Shown: positions 12,800 through 21,748 of the stretch, piece after piece | Position numbering within the stretch: position 1 is the first letter of the stretch | Layout of the letters: each line of letters starts with the position of its first letter | Assembly (NCBI GenBank): GCA_023396795.1 | Contig: JAEWUY010000108.1 | Location: forward strand, 1-24,471 | Source: Bacillota bacterium | Lineage (GTDB): Bacteria > Bacillota_I > Bacilli_A > RFN20 > CAG-826 | Direction: 5' to 3' | Length of the DNA stretch: 24,471 bases | Position numbers and translations under genes: made by a program | The notes under the pieces: model-generated | Told to the model about the DNA's origin: nothing | The model's input: the letters and a program-made list of their open reading frames with translations, nothing else | The model's database searches: none

Positions 12800-13975
12800 A
12801 TGGCAAAAATCAAGGTAAGCATTGTTGATTCTTCAACCTTAAAACTTGAGGAAAAGGGCGACATCGGCGACACAATTGATCTTAAGGAGTTAAAGGCGGT
12901 AGACGATACTTTAATTCTTGATTCAATCCATCATAGCAAAGATGAAATCTACAACCATCTTTTAAAGCAAGAAGTCCAGCAGCAAGAAGCCAACAAGAAG
13001 ATTGCCCTTACCGAACTCGAAAACAAACTGAGAATTGAAATCGAAAAGCTAAAAACGGAAAAGGCCATCGTCGTTCAACAGCTCAAAGCCGAACTCGCAC
13101 AAGCCAATAATGTTAAAACTCTAAGCGAAAAAACCCTTAAGGAATCATATGAATTTAAACTTAAGCAAAAGGAAGAAGCAATCGAATATTACAAGGATTT
13201 AAAAGCTAGAGTATCGACCAAAATGCTCGGCGAGACCTTAGAACAACATTGCGAAATCGAATTTAACAAGATAAGAGCTACGGCATTTAGAAATGCTTAT
13301 TTTGAAAAAGATAATGATGCAAAATCCGGGAGCAAGGGCGATTTCATTTTTAAAGATTTCGAAGATGATGGGACCGAAATCATTACGATTATGTTTGAAA
13401 TGAAAAACGAAGGCGACAAGACGGCGACGAAACAGAAGAACGAGGATTTTTTTAAAGAGCTCAATAAAGACAGAAATGAAAAAGGATGCGAATATGCCAT
13501 TCTCGTTTCCCTTTTAGAAATCGATAATGAACTCTACAATCAAGGAATCGTCGATGTTTCACATCGCTATCCTAAGATGTATGTCATCCGGCCTCAGTTT
13601 TTCATCCCGATAATTTCATTACTCCGCGACTCCGCACGAAACGCCTCCCAGGTTAAGCGACAATTAGTCGAAGTTAAAAACCAGAATCTTGATATTACCA
13701 ATTTCGAAAACGAACTTAACGACTTCAAATCAAAGTTCGCCAATAATTACCGTTTAGCAAGTGAAAAATTTTCCAAGGCTATCGAGGAAATCGATAAGAC
13801 AATCGATCATCTTAACAAAACAAAAGAAGCCCTCCTGTCTTCTGAAAACAATCTTCGACTGGCAAATAACAAAGCCGAGGATCTGACGATAAAAAAGCTT
13901 ACTAAAAACAATCCGACAATGAAGCAGGCGTTTGATAATTTGAATGTCGACAAAGAAGCTAAACAAAACAAGTAA
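12800..13975 (+). CDS. DUF2130 family protein with coiled coil and nuclease-fold core
   Basis: The 391 residues begin with a short domain, then a coiled coil (about 55-135, rich in Lys/Glu/Gln). A conserved core follows: MLGETLEQHCEIEFNKIRA (142-160), KSGSKGDFIFKDFEDDGTEIITIMFEMKNEG (175-205) and FFKELNKDRNEKGCEYAILVS. In it Asp181 and Glu200-x-Lys202 form the D...ExK signature of the PD-(D/E)XK nuclease superfamily, to which DUF2130 is often related. A second coiled coil (300-370) ends the protein. AAAGGAG lies upstream of the ATG. Members occur widely in bacteria with no established role; DNA cutting or repair is inferred from the fold. No partner gene is adjacent in the same operon. Confidence 0.8.
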   Translation: MAKIKVSIVDSSTLKLEEKGDIGDTIDLKELKAVDDTLILDSIHHSKDEIYNHLLKQEVQQQEANKKIALTELENKLRIEIEKLKTEKAIVVQQLKAELAQANNVKTLSEKTLKESYEFKLKQKEEAIEYYKDLKARVSTKMLGETLEQHCEIEFNKIRATAFRNAYFEKDNDAKSGSKGDFIFKDFEDDGTEIITIMFEMKNEGDKTATKQKNEDFFKELNKDRNEKGCEYAILVSLLEIDNELYNQGIVDVSHRYPKMYVIRPQFFIPIISLLRDSARNASQVKRQLVEVKNQNLDITNFENELNDFKSKFANNYRLASEKFSKAIEEIDKTIDHLNKTKEALLSSENNLRLANNKAEDLTIKKLTKNNPTMKQAFDNLNVDKEAKQNK

Positions 13976-14300
13976 GCGAACGGCATTCTTGCACACATAT
14001 AAAGAATGTTTATAGCATGTGATTTTCTCTCAACTTTTTTAATTTGGATTGTTCTTTAAAGTGGGGTATGCACTCGTTAATTATTAGGGTATTCAAAGTA
14101 TCAAAGCACACACATAGTTCCATATTGATGAAGTTCCCTTATTTTGCATCTATTAGAGTGTGAAAAAGGGTTATTATTAAGTACCACATTTTATTTATAT
14201 CACAAGTGTTTCTGTTAAAAAGGCACTGATGGAATAATCAATTTTTTGACGGAAAATTAGTTCTTGATTGCTAATATATCTTGTGTTACAAATATATCAT
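13976..14300. other. Intergenic region with a weak hairpin
   Basis: CATTCTT (13984-13990) and AAGAATG (14002-14008) pair around an 11-base loop and precede T-rich sequence, so this is a weak terminator of the DUF2130 gene. The rest is AT-rich with no gene seen. TTGACG (14244-14249) and TAATAT (14272-14277) are badly spaced as a promoter. Confidence 0.4.
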
Positions 14301-15773
14301 ATGATTAGTGCAATTATCTTGTTCGGGTCGTTTTTCTTTGGCTTTCTCGGTTTGCTTTTTTATATGCCGCTTGTTGGTCTTTTTATTCCGGGGGCAACAA
14401 TAAATAACATCAACATGACGCCGATGTTTGTTTTTCCTGTCCTTATTGTCATTTTTATTGTCTTTGTTCACTTTATTAGTGATGAGGCGATGAATCGAAT
14501 TGAACGGGCCGGTAACATTCTAGTGAAAATTGCACCTTATTTAGTCTTGCTGAGTCTCGTTTTATATATCGCTTACGCTATTCGCGGAAACGATTTTATG
14601 CTATTTATCCCATTTTATTGGTTTCATAATTTTGTCGAAACCTTTGACTTAATATTTATCATTATTCAGATTTTTCTAGCTTTTTTAATTGGTTTAACTA
14701 TCTTTAGTGCAGCCGGTTTCTCGTATGATAAATATGTTGATGTCACTTATGAAAGCACCGAATATAGTGGCGAATTTGAAACTAAACGTTCTGAAGCATA
14801 CACTAGTCGTTTTCAATTTTATCTTACTGCTTTTTTAGGTTTGTTCATTGGCGTGCTAATAAGTTTTACGGCTTTTGCAATCGTAGCTTTTGTTCTTTAC
14901 TTTTCCTTTGTTATTATTGGCAAATTGAAACATAAGGCCCTTAAAGATAAAGCCCGCGATTATAAGGTCGCGAATCGCTTTGTACGCAATCAAACTATTA
15001 TTAGCGTATCTTTAACGCTTGTCGCGGCCATAGGGGTGAGTATCGGTGTCTTAGTCAATGATCATCGCCTTGAAAAACCAACTGATGTGATGACGATTGC
15101 TTTAAATGATAAGAATGAAGATGATTATCTCAATGCGTATTTTGATGGTAATCTAGGTTATACATATAACGAGACCCATTATGACTTAGCGCTTGTTTTG
15201 AAACTTTTTTCTAAAAAAAGTGCATACGTCGTTGAAGATTTACAGGTGCGCGTTGAACTGACATATCAAAAGATTGAAGTCGAAACCGGCGAAGTTCAAG
15301 AAGTGATAACCTATGACGAAACGTTAAGTTTTGATCGTGTTTATACAACAACGGAAATTTACGAAATTGCGCCCTATATTGATACCTATCCAACGCACAC
15401 GGCTTATGCCGCTATATCGCAAAACATCACTTTTATAAAGGGCACAGCGGAATGTCGATATGACATTTCAAAAGAACTTCCTTATCGTAAAATAGGGACG
15501 AGATATTTAGAAAGCTCTCTTTCTGTCGGTGTTACTTATGACGAGGAAGACGGTTATCGTTGCTTTCTTCGCAGTCTTTCTAACATTTATATTCGCGAGT
15601 TGTCAGTCAAACAAGAGTTGGAAAGTGGAGCAATTGTCATGTTACATTTCAATGATGTCTTCTTATTAGAAAATTACGGCATCGAGATTTTCGATTTTGA
15701 AGTTAAGGAAGGCGACACTTTATTTGGCTACGACTACGCCAAAGGATATATCTCTTCTTTTTACGTTAATTAA
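14301..15773 (+). CDS. Multi-pass membrane protein with large C-terminal domain
   Basis: From the ATG at 14301 the protein has 490 residues. Hydrophobic helices lie at roughly 1-30, 41-59, 77-95, 114-136, 173-206 and 230-252. The last ends with GVLVNDHRLEKP, and about 235 soluble residues follow, rich in beta-prone runs (VEDLQVRVELTYQKIEVETG, YTTTEIYEIAPYIDTY, VGVTYDEEDGYRCFLRSL). Six helices put that domain on the same side as the N-terminus, but the count by eye could be off by one. I recognise no family. No good ribosome site is seen; a TTG 33 bases upstream is an alternative. The gene stands alone between two gaps. The ectodomain or cytosolic domain has no visible catalytic motif. Confidence 0.6.
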   Translation: MISAIILFGSFFFGFLGLLFYMPLVGLFIPGATINNINMTPMFVFPVLIVIFIVFVHFISDEAMNRIERAGNILVKIAPYLVLLSLVLYIAYAIRGNDFMLFIPFYWFHNFVETFDLIFIIIQIFLAFLIGLTIFSAAGFSYDKYVDVTYESTEYSGEFETKRSEAYTSRFQFYLTAFLGLFIGVLISFTAFAIVAFVLYFSFVIIGKLKHKALKDKARDYKVANRFVRNQTIISVSLTLVAAIGVSIGVLVNDHRLEKPTDVMTIALNDKNEDDYLNAYFDGNLGYTYNETHYDLALVLKLFSKKSAYVVEDLQVRVELTYQKIEVETGEVQEVITYDETLSFDRVYTTTEIYEIAPYIDTYPTHTAYAAISQNITFIKGTAECRYDISKELPYRKIGTRYLESSLSVGVTYDEEDGYRCFLRSLSNIYIRELSVKQELESGAIVMLHFNDVFLLENYGIEIFDFEVKEGDTLFGYDYAKGYISSFYVN

Positions 15774-15846
15774 CTTGTGCCCATTACTCATAATTAAATT
15801 TATTCGTTTTGTCTATTTCCCATAAAAAGTACAAACATGTATGCAT

Positions 15847-15863
15847 TCATAATTAAATTATGA
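15847..15863. repeat. Perfect 17-bp palindrome upstream of the helicase gene, partly repeated
   Basis: TCATAATT-A-AATTATGA is a perfect 8-1-8 palindrome. Its first 13 bases recur at 15788-15800. Both copies lie between the membrane-protein stop and the helicase. The sequence is AT-rich, so a chance origin is possible. Confidence 0.45.
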
Positions 15864-15897
15864 TAATATAAGCCGTCTTTAAAAATTATCCGCTTAC

Positions 15898-15931
15898 GTC
15901 AGTAACTAGTCGCGAGCCCTCATTTACTGAC
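15898..15931 (+). promoter_or_regulatory. Leader hairpin next to the helicase ribosome site
   Basis: GTCAGTAA (15898-15905) pairs perfectly with TTACTGAC (15924-15931) around an 18-base GC-richer loop. The stem ends one base before the AAAAGGAAAA ribosome site, so its folding could affect translation of the helicase. Confidence 0.5.
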
Positions 15932-15945
15932 CAAAAGGAAAATAT

Positions 15946-17304
15946 ATGTATTTCTCACAACTAAAACTAAGTGACCAGATTAATAAGGCCATCGCTGATT
16001 TAAACTATGATGACCCGACACCAATTCAAGCTCAAGCTATCCCCCCATTGCTTGATGGCTCTGATATGCTGGGCACAGCTCAAACAGGCACAGGCAAAAC
16101 AGCAGCCTATGCCATCCCTTTACTACAAAAAATATTAAAAAATCGTTCAAGTTATCAAACACCAGCTTTAACTAGTTTAATTGTTGCCCCTACGCGAGAA
16201 CTAGCGTCGCAAATTGGAACAGCAATTAAAGAATTTGGCAAGTATTGCAAAGTTAAGGTCAGTGTTGTCTTTGGTGGCATGGCCAAAGGACCGCAGATTC
16301 ATAATCTACGTAGTGGCACAGATATACTTGTCGCGACCCCAGGGAGGTTGCTTGATTTAGCCGATTCTAAATTCGTCGATTTAAGCAAAGTTAATTACTT
16401 TGTTCTCGATGAGGCTGATCAAATGCTCGATATGGGCTTTTTGCCCGATATCAAACGAATTATTGCCAAACTCCCACAAGAGCGGCAAACGATGCTCTTT
16501 TCAGCAACGATGCCCAAAGAAATTCTTTCCCTGGCTGGAAGTCTTTTGAACCATCCTGTTTGTATTTCCATCGGCAGCGTTCAGCGTCCTCTTGAAGCCA
16601 TTTCTCAAAGTTTATATCGAGTGGCAAAAGAAAATAAAGCCGAATTACTCATGCATTTATTAAAAAACAAAGAGATTACTTCAGCGCTTATTTTCTGTCG
16701 AACAAAAAATGGGGCGAATCGTTTAACTAAAAAGTTATTAAATCAACCATATCAAACCGAAGTCATTCACGGTAATAAAAGCCAAAACGCTCGAACCGCC
16801 GCCTTAAAGAGTTTTAAATCTCACGAAAGCCGAGTTATGATCGCCACCGATATCGCTGCTCGAGGGCTTGATATCAGCCAAATATCACATGTTTTTAATT
16901 ATGATATGCCGCAAACACCGGAAACTTATTTGCATCGTATGGGTCGAACAGGTCGGGCCGGTGAAGTTGGCGAGACGATCAGCTTTTGTTCAAACGAAGA
17001 ATTATCACTCTTAAAAGACGTTCAGAAGCATATCGGGATGAATATTCCGGTTGTAAAAAGTCCGATTAATTATATTTTTCAAGATAAAGTTGATAAAACG
17101 CCTCTAAACATTAATTCGAACAAAACTAAAAACGAACCCATCAAAAAATCAAAAACAAAGCCTCATACTAAACCCCAAATAGATACCGCTTCCTCAAACA
17201 ATCAAACAAATCGCTCAAACCCTTCTTTTGATAAGCAGAAAACAAAAACCTCTAAGCACAATCGTTCAGCGAATTATTATAACTATCGCAAAACTTTTAA
17301 GTAA
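15946..17304 (+). CDS. cshA: ATP-dependent DEAD-box RNA helicase, CshA-like
   Basis: All DEAD-box motifs are present in order in the 452 residues. The Q motif DDPTPIQ (22-28) comes first, then AQTGTGKT (45-52, motif I), PTREL (Ia), GG (Ib), TPGR, DEAD (155-158, motif II) and SAT (186-188, III). The second RecA domain contains FCRTK, ATDIAARGLDI and HRMGRTGRAG. The C-terminal 70 residues are a disordered tail rich in Lys, Asn, Thr and Ser, typical of the CshA/DeaD group. The enzyme unwinds short RNA duplexes in ribosome assembly, mRNA decay and cold adaptation. A clear site (AAAAGGAAAA) precedes the ATG, with a hairpin at 15898-15931. The symbol is by similarity; CshB or DeaD are alternatives. 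It appears monocistronic. Confidence 0.85.
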   Translation: MYFSQLKLSDQINKAIADLNYDDPTPIQAQAIPPLLDGSDMLGTAQTGTGKTAAYAIPLLQKILKNRSSYQTPALTSLIVAPTRELASQIGTAIKEFGKYCKVKVSVVFGGMAKGPQIHNLRSGTDILVATPGRLLDLADSKFVDLSKVNYFVLDEADQMLDMGFLPDIKRIIAKLPQERQTMLFSATMPKEILSLAGSLLNHPVCISIGSVQRPLEAISQSLYRVAKENKAELLMHLLKNKEITSALIFCRTKNGANRLTKKLLNQPYQTEVIHGNKSQNARTAALKSFKSHESRVMIATDIAARGLDISQISHVFNYDMPQTPETYLHRMGRTGRAGEVGETISFCSNEELSLLKDVQKHIGMNIPVVKSPINYIFQDKVDKTPLNINSNKTKNEPIKKSKTKPHTKPQIDTASSNNQTNRSNPSFDKQKTKTSKHNRSANYYNYRKTFK

Positions 17305-17342
17305 ATTTCTATTGTTATATTTTCCCTTTGTTTGATATTCTT

Positions 17343-17370
17343 TTGTAAATATGTTTTTTACTCATACAAT
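17343..17370 (+). promoter_or_regulatory. Candidate promoter of the DegV gene
   Basis: TTGTAA (17343-17348) and TACAAT (17365-17370) are separated by 16 bases and lie 44 bases before the DegV start codon. The helicase has ended 38 bases earlier. Confidence 0.5.
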
Positions 17371-17414
17371 GTAATTGTAAGGTAATAAAACAAAAAAGGA
17401 GAGTTATATAAAAT

Positions 17415-18254
17415 ATGAAATGTAAGATTGTCGCTGATAGCAGTTGCGACCTCACAGAAGAGTTAATTCAAAAACTAGGTGTTGAACTTGTGCCTTTAAC
17501 GCTTCAATTAAACGATAAAATTTATGTTGATGATCGCAATCTTGACCTCGAAGAATATCTTAAGGATATGAAAAATACTCCTAATCCTCCGCGAACCGCT
17601 TGTCCTTCTCCATCAGCCTTTATGGAATCATTTGTTGATGAATCAAAAGTAATATTTGTCGTGACTCTTTCTTCAAAACTTAGCGGTACCTATAATGCGG
17701 CCCGTTTGGCGGCCGAAATGTTTTTAGAAGATCATCAAGACTATTTTATTCATATCTTTGACTCATTAAGTGCCTCAGCGGCTGAGTCTTTAATTGCCTT
17801 AAAAATATTTGAACTTTCGAAGATTATCGATGATCCAAAAGAACTAGTTCAAAAAGTTGAAGAATATATTAATGGGATTAAGACTTTATTTTTACTAGAT
17901 GATGTTAATCACCTTGCTAAAAACGGACGTTTAAATCCGGTTATTGCTAAAATCGCAAGTGCCTTATCAATAAAATTGATATTAGGCGCGGACGGTAAAG
18001 GCGAAATCAAACTAATTAAAGAAGGTTTAGGCTATGAACGAGCTTTTAAAAAGTTTCTTGCATCGATTGCTCAGCAAGGGCTTGACTTAACTACAAGAAC
18101 ACTAGTTATTGCTTATGTCTTGGAATCAAATCGCGCGGAACGATTTTACCAAGAAGTTATGGCTTTATACAAGTTCAAAGATGTCATTATCGTTAAAATG
18201 GGGGGATTATCAAGTACTTACGCTGACTTTGGTGGTCTCGTTATCGCTTTTTAA
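17415..18254 (+). CDS. DegV family fatty-acid-binding protein
   Basis: The 279 residues match the DegV family over its whole length. KIVADSSCDLTEEL (4-17) opens the fold with its Asp-Ser-Ser. RTACPSPSAFMESF carries the conserved T-x-x-PSP segment, and VVTLSSKLSGTYNAARLA is the hallmark SSxLSGTYxxA. DSLSASAAESL follows as the D-S-x-x-xS-x-x-G/A-like element. LLDDVNHLAKNGRLNP is the usual L--L-KGGR segment. In Staphylococcus and relatives, members (FakB) bind an acyl chain and present it to the FakA kinase; others remain uncharacterised. FakA is not in the window, so this one is called by family only. AAAGGAG lies upstream with a long spacing (13 bases). Confidence 0.9.
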   Translation: MKCKIVADSSCDLTEELIQKLGVELVPLTLQLNDKIYVDDRNLDLEEYLKDMKNTPNPPRTACPSPSAFMESFVDESKVIFVVTLSSKLSGTYNAARLAAEMFLEDHQDYFIHIFDSLSASAAESLIALKIFELSKIIDDPKELVQKVEEYINGIKTLFLLDDVNHLAKNGRLNPVIAKIASALSIKLILGADGKGEIKLIKEGLGYERAFKKFLASIAQQGLDLTTRTLVIAYVLESNRAERFYQEVMALYKFKDVIIVKMGGLSSTYADFGGLVIAF

Positions 18255-18369
18255 ATTTAAGAAGCAATTAGTTAAGTCAACAAAACTAATGTTGTTTTGA
18301 TGAATAAAAATACGATTCTTCGTGCATATTTGTTCTTTTAAGCATATGCTTATTCCCGGTAGAAAATTA

Positions 18370-20190
18370 ATGAACATTCGCAATATCGCAATTATCGCTC
18401 ACGTGGATCACGGCAAAACAACAATGGTGGACCAGTTATTTAAAACGGCTCATCTTTTTCGCGATAATGAAGCATCATCTGAACGGCTTATGGATTCGAA
18501 TGATTTAGAACGCGAACGGGGTATTACGATTTTAGCAAAAGCCACGGGCGTTCAATATAAAGGCATTCAAATCAATATTCTTGATACACCAGGGCACGCT
18601 GATTTTGGTGGTGAAGTCGAACGGATTATGAACATGGTTGACGGCTGTTTATTGTTAATCGACGCTCATGAAAGTACGATGCCCCAAACGCGCTTTGTAT
18701 TAAAAAAAGCGATTGAAGCTCACGTTAAACCAATTGTTGTTATTAATAAAATTGATCGTCCCAATGTCGATATTACCCGCGTTTTAAATGATGTTTTAGA
18801 ATTGTTTATCGCCTTAGATGCTCCTGAAGAATACTTAAATTTTAAGGTTGTCTATGCCTCGGGATTATTTGGTACGAGTAGTCTTTCTCCAGAACCAAAA
18901 GATCAAAAACCTGGCATGGAAGCGATTCTTGATTTAATTGTAAATGAAATCCCTGAACCTAACGTTCATCCTGATGGACATTTGCAGTTTCAGCCTAGTC
19001 TTTTAGATTATAACGATTTCGTGGGACGGGTTGGTATTGGCCTTGTCAAGTCGGGGACAATTCGCGTTGGCGAAACGATTGTTTTGGCTCGGGTCGACGG
19101 GACAACTAAACCCGGCAAGATTATGAAACTTTATCGCTTTTCCGGCATCACGAAAATCGAATTAGATGAAGCTCACGCTGGAGATATTATTGGCGTGGCA
19201 GGAATTAGCGACATAAATGTCGGCGAAACGATTTGTAATCCTGGTTTTGTTTTACCTTTACCTTTAATTGCTATTAGCGAGCCGACACTACAAATGACGT
19301 TTGCCCCAAATAGTTCACCTTTTTCCGGGCAAGCTGGAAAATTTGTAACTTTTCGTCAACTTCAAGCTCGTCTTGAAAAAGAAATTCAACGGGATGTTGC
19401 TTTGAAAGTTACCTTAATTGAAAACTCAGATCGTTTTTTAGTTTCGGGAAGAGGCGAGTTGCATTTAGGAATTTTAATTGAAAATATGCGTCGTGAGGGT
19501 TATGAGATGGAAGTTAGTAAACCCAAAGCCATTATTAAAACTATTGGTGGGGTGGATCATGAACCTTTTGAAGAATTGCTTCTAGATGTTCCTTCCGAAA
19601 ATCTTGGGGGCGTGATGGATGCTTTAGCGAGCCGACAAGCCCAAGTTATGCATATCGATTATGGCGAGATGAATACGCGGATTATTTATGATATTGCCGC
19701 CGCGGCTTTAATTGGATTACACGCCCAAATTATGACCTTAACCAAAGGTTATGGTTTAATGAGCCATTTATATAAAGACCATCGTCCTGTAACTAATTTT
19801 CAAGTTAAGGGTCGTTCGTTAGGAGTTTTGATTGCGTCGGATACCGGCATGAGTACAACTTACGCCCTTGAAGCCTTGGAAGCCCGAGGCACGATGTTTA
19901 TTCTTCCGCAAACACAAGTTTACGAAGGTATGATTGTCGGCGAGAACCGCTTTAGCAGTGATTTAATTATTAATGTTACAAAAGCCAAAGAGCTTACAAA
20001 TATGCGAATGTCGACCAAAGAACAAAAAGTCGTTCTTAAGGCTCCGCGATTAATGTCGCTCGAAAACTGTTTGGCTTATCTTAATGACGATGAGTTATTA
20101 GAAATTACGCCAACGGCTTATCGGATGCGGAAGATGTATTTAACGGAATTAGAAAGAAAGCGGAAAGCACCTCGAAAAGCTGTTGTTTAA
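18370..20190 (+). CDS. typA: Translational GTPase TypA/BipA
   Basis: The 606-residue protein has the TypA order. The G domain comes first: HVDHGKTT (11-18), RERGITI (48-54), DTPGHADFGGEV (72-83), NKID (126-129). Domain II, two alpha/beta domains (RGELHLGILIENMRREGYE, then GGVMDAL) and a basic C-terminal domain follow. Length and N-terminus match the family (usual start MKREDIRNIAIIAHVDHGKTT). TypA binds the ribosome and helps 50S assembly and growth under stress, notably at low temperature. I chose the ATG at 18370 because it begins directly with the conserved NIRNIAIIAHVDHG; in-frame codons at 18322 (GTG) and 18349 (ATG) would add non-family residues. The ribosome site (GGTAG) is weak. Confidence 0.95.
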   Translation: MNIRNIAIIAHVDHGKTTMVDQLFKTAHLFRDNEASSERLMDSNDLERERGITILAKATGVQYKGIQINILDTPGHADFGGEVERIMNMVDGCLLLIDAHESTMPQTRFVLKKAIEAHVKPIVVINKIDRPNVDITRVLNDVLELFIALDAPEEYLNFKVVYASGLFGTSSLSPEPKDQKPGMEAILDLIVNEIPEPNVHPDGHLQFQPSLLDYNDFVGRVGIGLVKSGTIRVGETIVLARVDGTTKPGKIMKLYRFSGITKIELDEAHAGDIIGVAGISDINVGETICNPGFVLPLPLIAISEPTLQMTFAPNSSPFSGQAGKFVTFRQLQARLEKEIQRDVALKVTLIENSDRFLVSGRGELHLGILIENMRREGYEMEVSKPKAIIKTIGGVDHEPFEELLLDVPSENLGGVMDALASRQAQVMHIDYGEMNTRIIYDIAAAALIGLHAQIMTLTKGYGLMSHLYKDHRPVTNFQVKGRSLGVLIASDTGMSTTYALEALEARGTMFILPQTQVYEGMIVGENRFSSDLIINVTKAKELTNMRMSTKEQKVVLKAPRLMSLENCLAYLNDDELLEITPTAYRMRKMYLTELERKRKAPRKAVV

Positions 20191-20231
20191 CTAATCATTT
20201 TTCTGGTTTTGTTTATAAAAGTTATTTAGTA

Positions 20232-20260
20232 AAGCATTATAAGAAATAATGTTTTTCTTT
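20232..20260 (+). terminator. Intrinsic terminator after typA
   Basis: AAGCATTAT (20232-20240) and ATAATGTTT (20246-20254) pair with one G/T wobble around a 5-base loop, followed by TTCTTT. It lies 42 bases after the typA stop. Confidence 0.5.
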
Positions 20261-20330
20261 TATGCCATAATAATTATTAGAAAATCAATGCGCCTTTTAT
20301 CGGTGATTTTGATTAATTGAGGAACAAAAT

Positions 20331-21176
20331 ATGAATAAAATACAAACAAAAATTATTAATGAAGACTTTATTTTATCTAACGGTATTTCTATTCCTAAAA
20401 TTGGTTTTGGTACTTGGCAGATCAAAGAAGGAAAGTCGGCTTATGACTCGGTTTTATCCGCTTTAAAAAACGGATATCGCCATATCGATACCGCAACTGT
20501 TTATCGTAACGAAAAAAGTGTCGGTCGGGCTATTAAAGACTCAGGCCTTAAGCGCGAAGAAGTTTTTGTCACTACCAAACTGCCTTCTCATATAAAAGGC
20601 TATCAATCGACCTTTAAAGAACTTAATAAGTCACTAAAAAAACTTGGACTTGATTACATTGATTTGTATTTAATTCATGCTCCTTGGCCATGGACCGCCA
20701 TCGGTAGCGACCACACGCAAGGTAATATCGATTCATGGAAAGCGATGATTGAACTTTATCATAGTAAAAAGATTCGAGCGATTGGCGTTTCTAACTTTGC
20801 CATCAGTGATATCGAAGCCATTGTCAAGGCAACTGGCTTCATGCCTCATGTCAACCAAATACCCTTTTATGTTGGCAAACCTCAAACGGATATTCGCAAG
20901 TACTGTTCAGATAATAATATTCTTGTCGAAGCTTATTCTCCCTTAATGTCAGGACGCATTTTCAAAGTTGAACTTCTAAACGAATTGGCGATTAAATATC
21001 AGGTTACACCAGCCCAAATCGCTTTACGATATACGATAGAACAAAATACTCTTCCTTTACCAAAATCAACACACGAAACACGCATTATTGAAAATAAAGA
21101 AATCGACTTCTCTCTTGAACAAGAAGATGTTAATAAGTTAGCGGCCATCGTTTTAAATCCCAAATCACGGTTCTAA
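20331..21176 (+). CDS. Aldo/keto reductase
   Basis: The 281 residues form a standard TIM-barrel aldo/keto reductase. The catalytic tetrad is complete: Asp53 and Tyr58 in YRHIDTATVYRNE, Lys83 in VTTKL and His116 in LIHAPWPW. The family signatures GFGTWQI, IGVSNF and the C-terminal LPLPKSTHETRIIEN (phosphate binding of NADPH) are intact, and VEAYSPL is present. It reduces aldehydes or ketones with NADPH; the natural substrate cannot be told. It is nearest to the 2,5-diketo-gluconate reductase / YvgN group. A TTGAGGAAC site precedes the ATG. It follows typA after a terminator, so it has its own promoter. Confidence 0.95.
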   Translation: MNKIQTKIINEDFILSNGISIPKIGFGTWQIKEGKSAYDSVLSALKNGYRHIDTATVYRNEKSVGRAIKDSGLKREEVFVTTKLPSHIKGYQSTFKELNKSLKKLGLDYIDLYLIHAPWPWTAIGSDHTQGNIDSWKAMIELYHSKKIRAIGVSNFAISDIEAIVKATGFMPHVNQIPFYVGKPQTDIRKYCSDNNILVEAYSPLMSGRIFKVELLNELAIKYQVTPAQIALRYTIEQNTLPLPKSTHETRIIENKEIDFSLEQEDVNKLAAIVLNPKSRF

Positions 21177-21277
21177 GGTTTCAAACTGAGTATTTCTTTA
21201 AGCATTGGCAGTAAATCATTTTTATTGTACTTATTTTGCTTTAAGATTTAAATTAGCGTTTAGCGCTGAGGAAAAGT

Positions 21278-21745
21278 ATGAAAATCGCCATTATTGTCCA
21301 TTCTAATTCCGGTAATACGTTTTCTGTTGCTGAAGAAGTTCAAGCCAAGTTACGTAACATCAGTCATGAGGTTGTTGTTGAAAAAGTGGTGGCCAGTAAT
21401 AATCAAGAAGTTGAAGTTGCCAAAGTTGAATTGACGAGTAAACCACCTCTTGAGGGCTATGACGCCTATGTTTTTGCCGCCCCTGTTCACGCCTTTTCTC
21501 TTTCGGGAGTTATGAGAGCTTATTTAGGGCAGATTATCGATTTAGAGTCTAAGCCTGTTTACTATTTCCTTACGATGCATTTTCCGTTTCGCTGGATGGG
21601 TGGAAATCATGCCTCAAAGCAATTTAGCAAAGCTCTTGAAAAAAAGAAGGCCTCTATTAAAGGTTATAGCGTTATTAACTGGGGTTTTCAAAAGAAAAGA
21701 ACTCGGCAAATCATCGAGACAGTTAACTTAATCGACTTTAATTAA
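21278..21745 (+). CDS. Flavodoxin-like protein
   Basis: The 155 residues open with MKIAIIVHSNSGNTFSVAEE: a strand followed by the FMN phosphate loop SNSGNT. YDAYVFAAPVHAFSLSGVMRAYL (59-81 or so) is the second FMN-binding loop with the A-P-V-H-A pattern, and PVYYFLTMHFPFRWMGG provides the third. These mark a short-chain flavodoxin/NAD(P)H-dehydrogenase-like fold. It probably binds FMN and carries electrons or reduces a small molecule; the partner is not encoded next to it. GAGGAAAAG lies before the ATG. It converges on the ABC genes, with 3 bases between the stop codons. Confidence 0.85.
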   Translation: MKIAIIVHSNSGNTFSVAEEVQAKLRNISHEVVVEKVVASNNQEVEVAKVELTSKPPLEGYDAYVFAAPVHAFSLSGVMRAYLGQIIDLESKPVYYFLTMHFPFRWMGGNHASKQFSKALEKKKASIKGYSVINWGFQKKRTRQIIETVNLIDFN

Positions 21746-21748
21746 TAA

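Noticed and set aside
18279..18300. Hairpin between the DegV and typA genes
   Set aside because: Only six A/T-rich pairs (CAAAAC/GTTTTG) with a 7-base loop; too weak to call a terminator.
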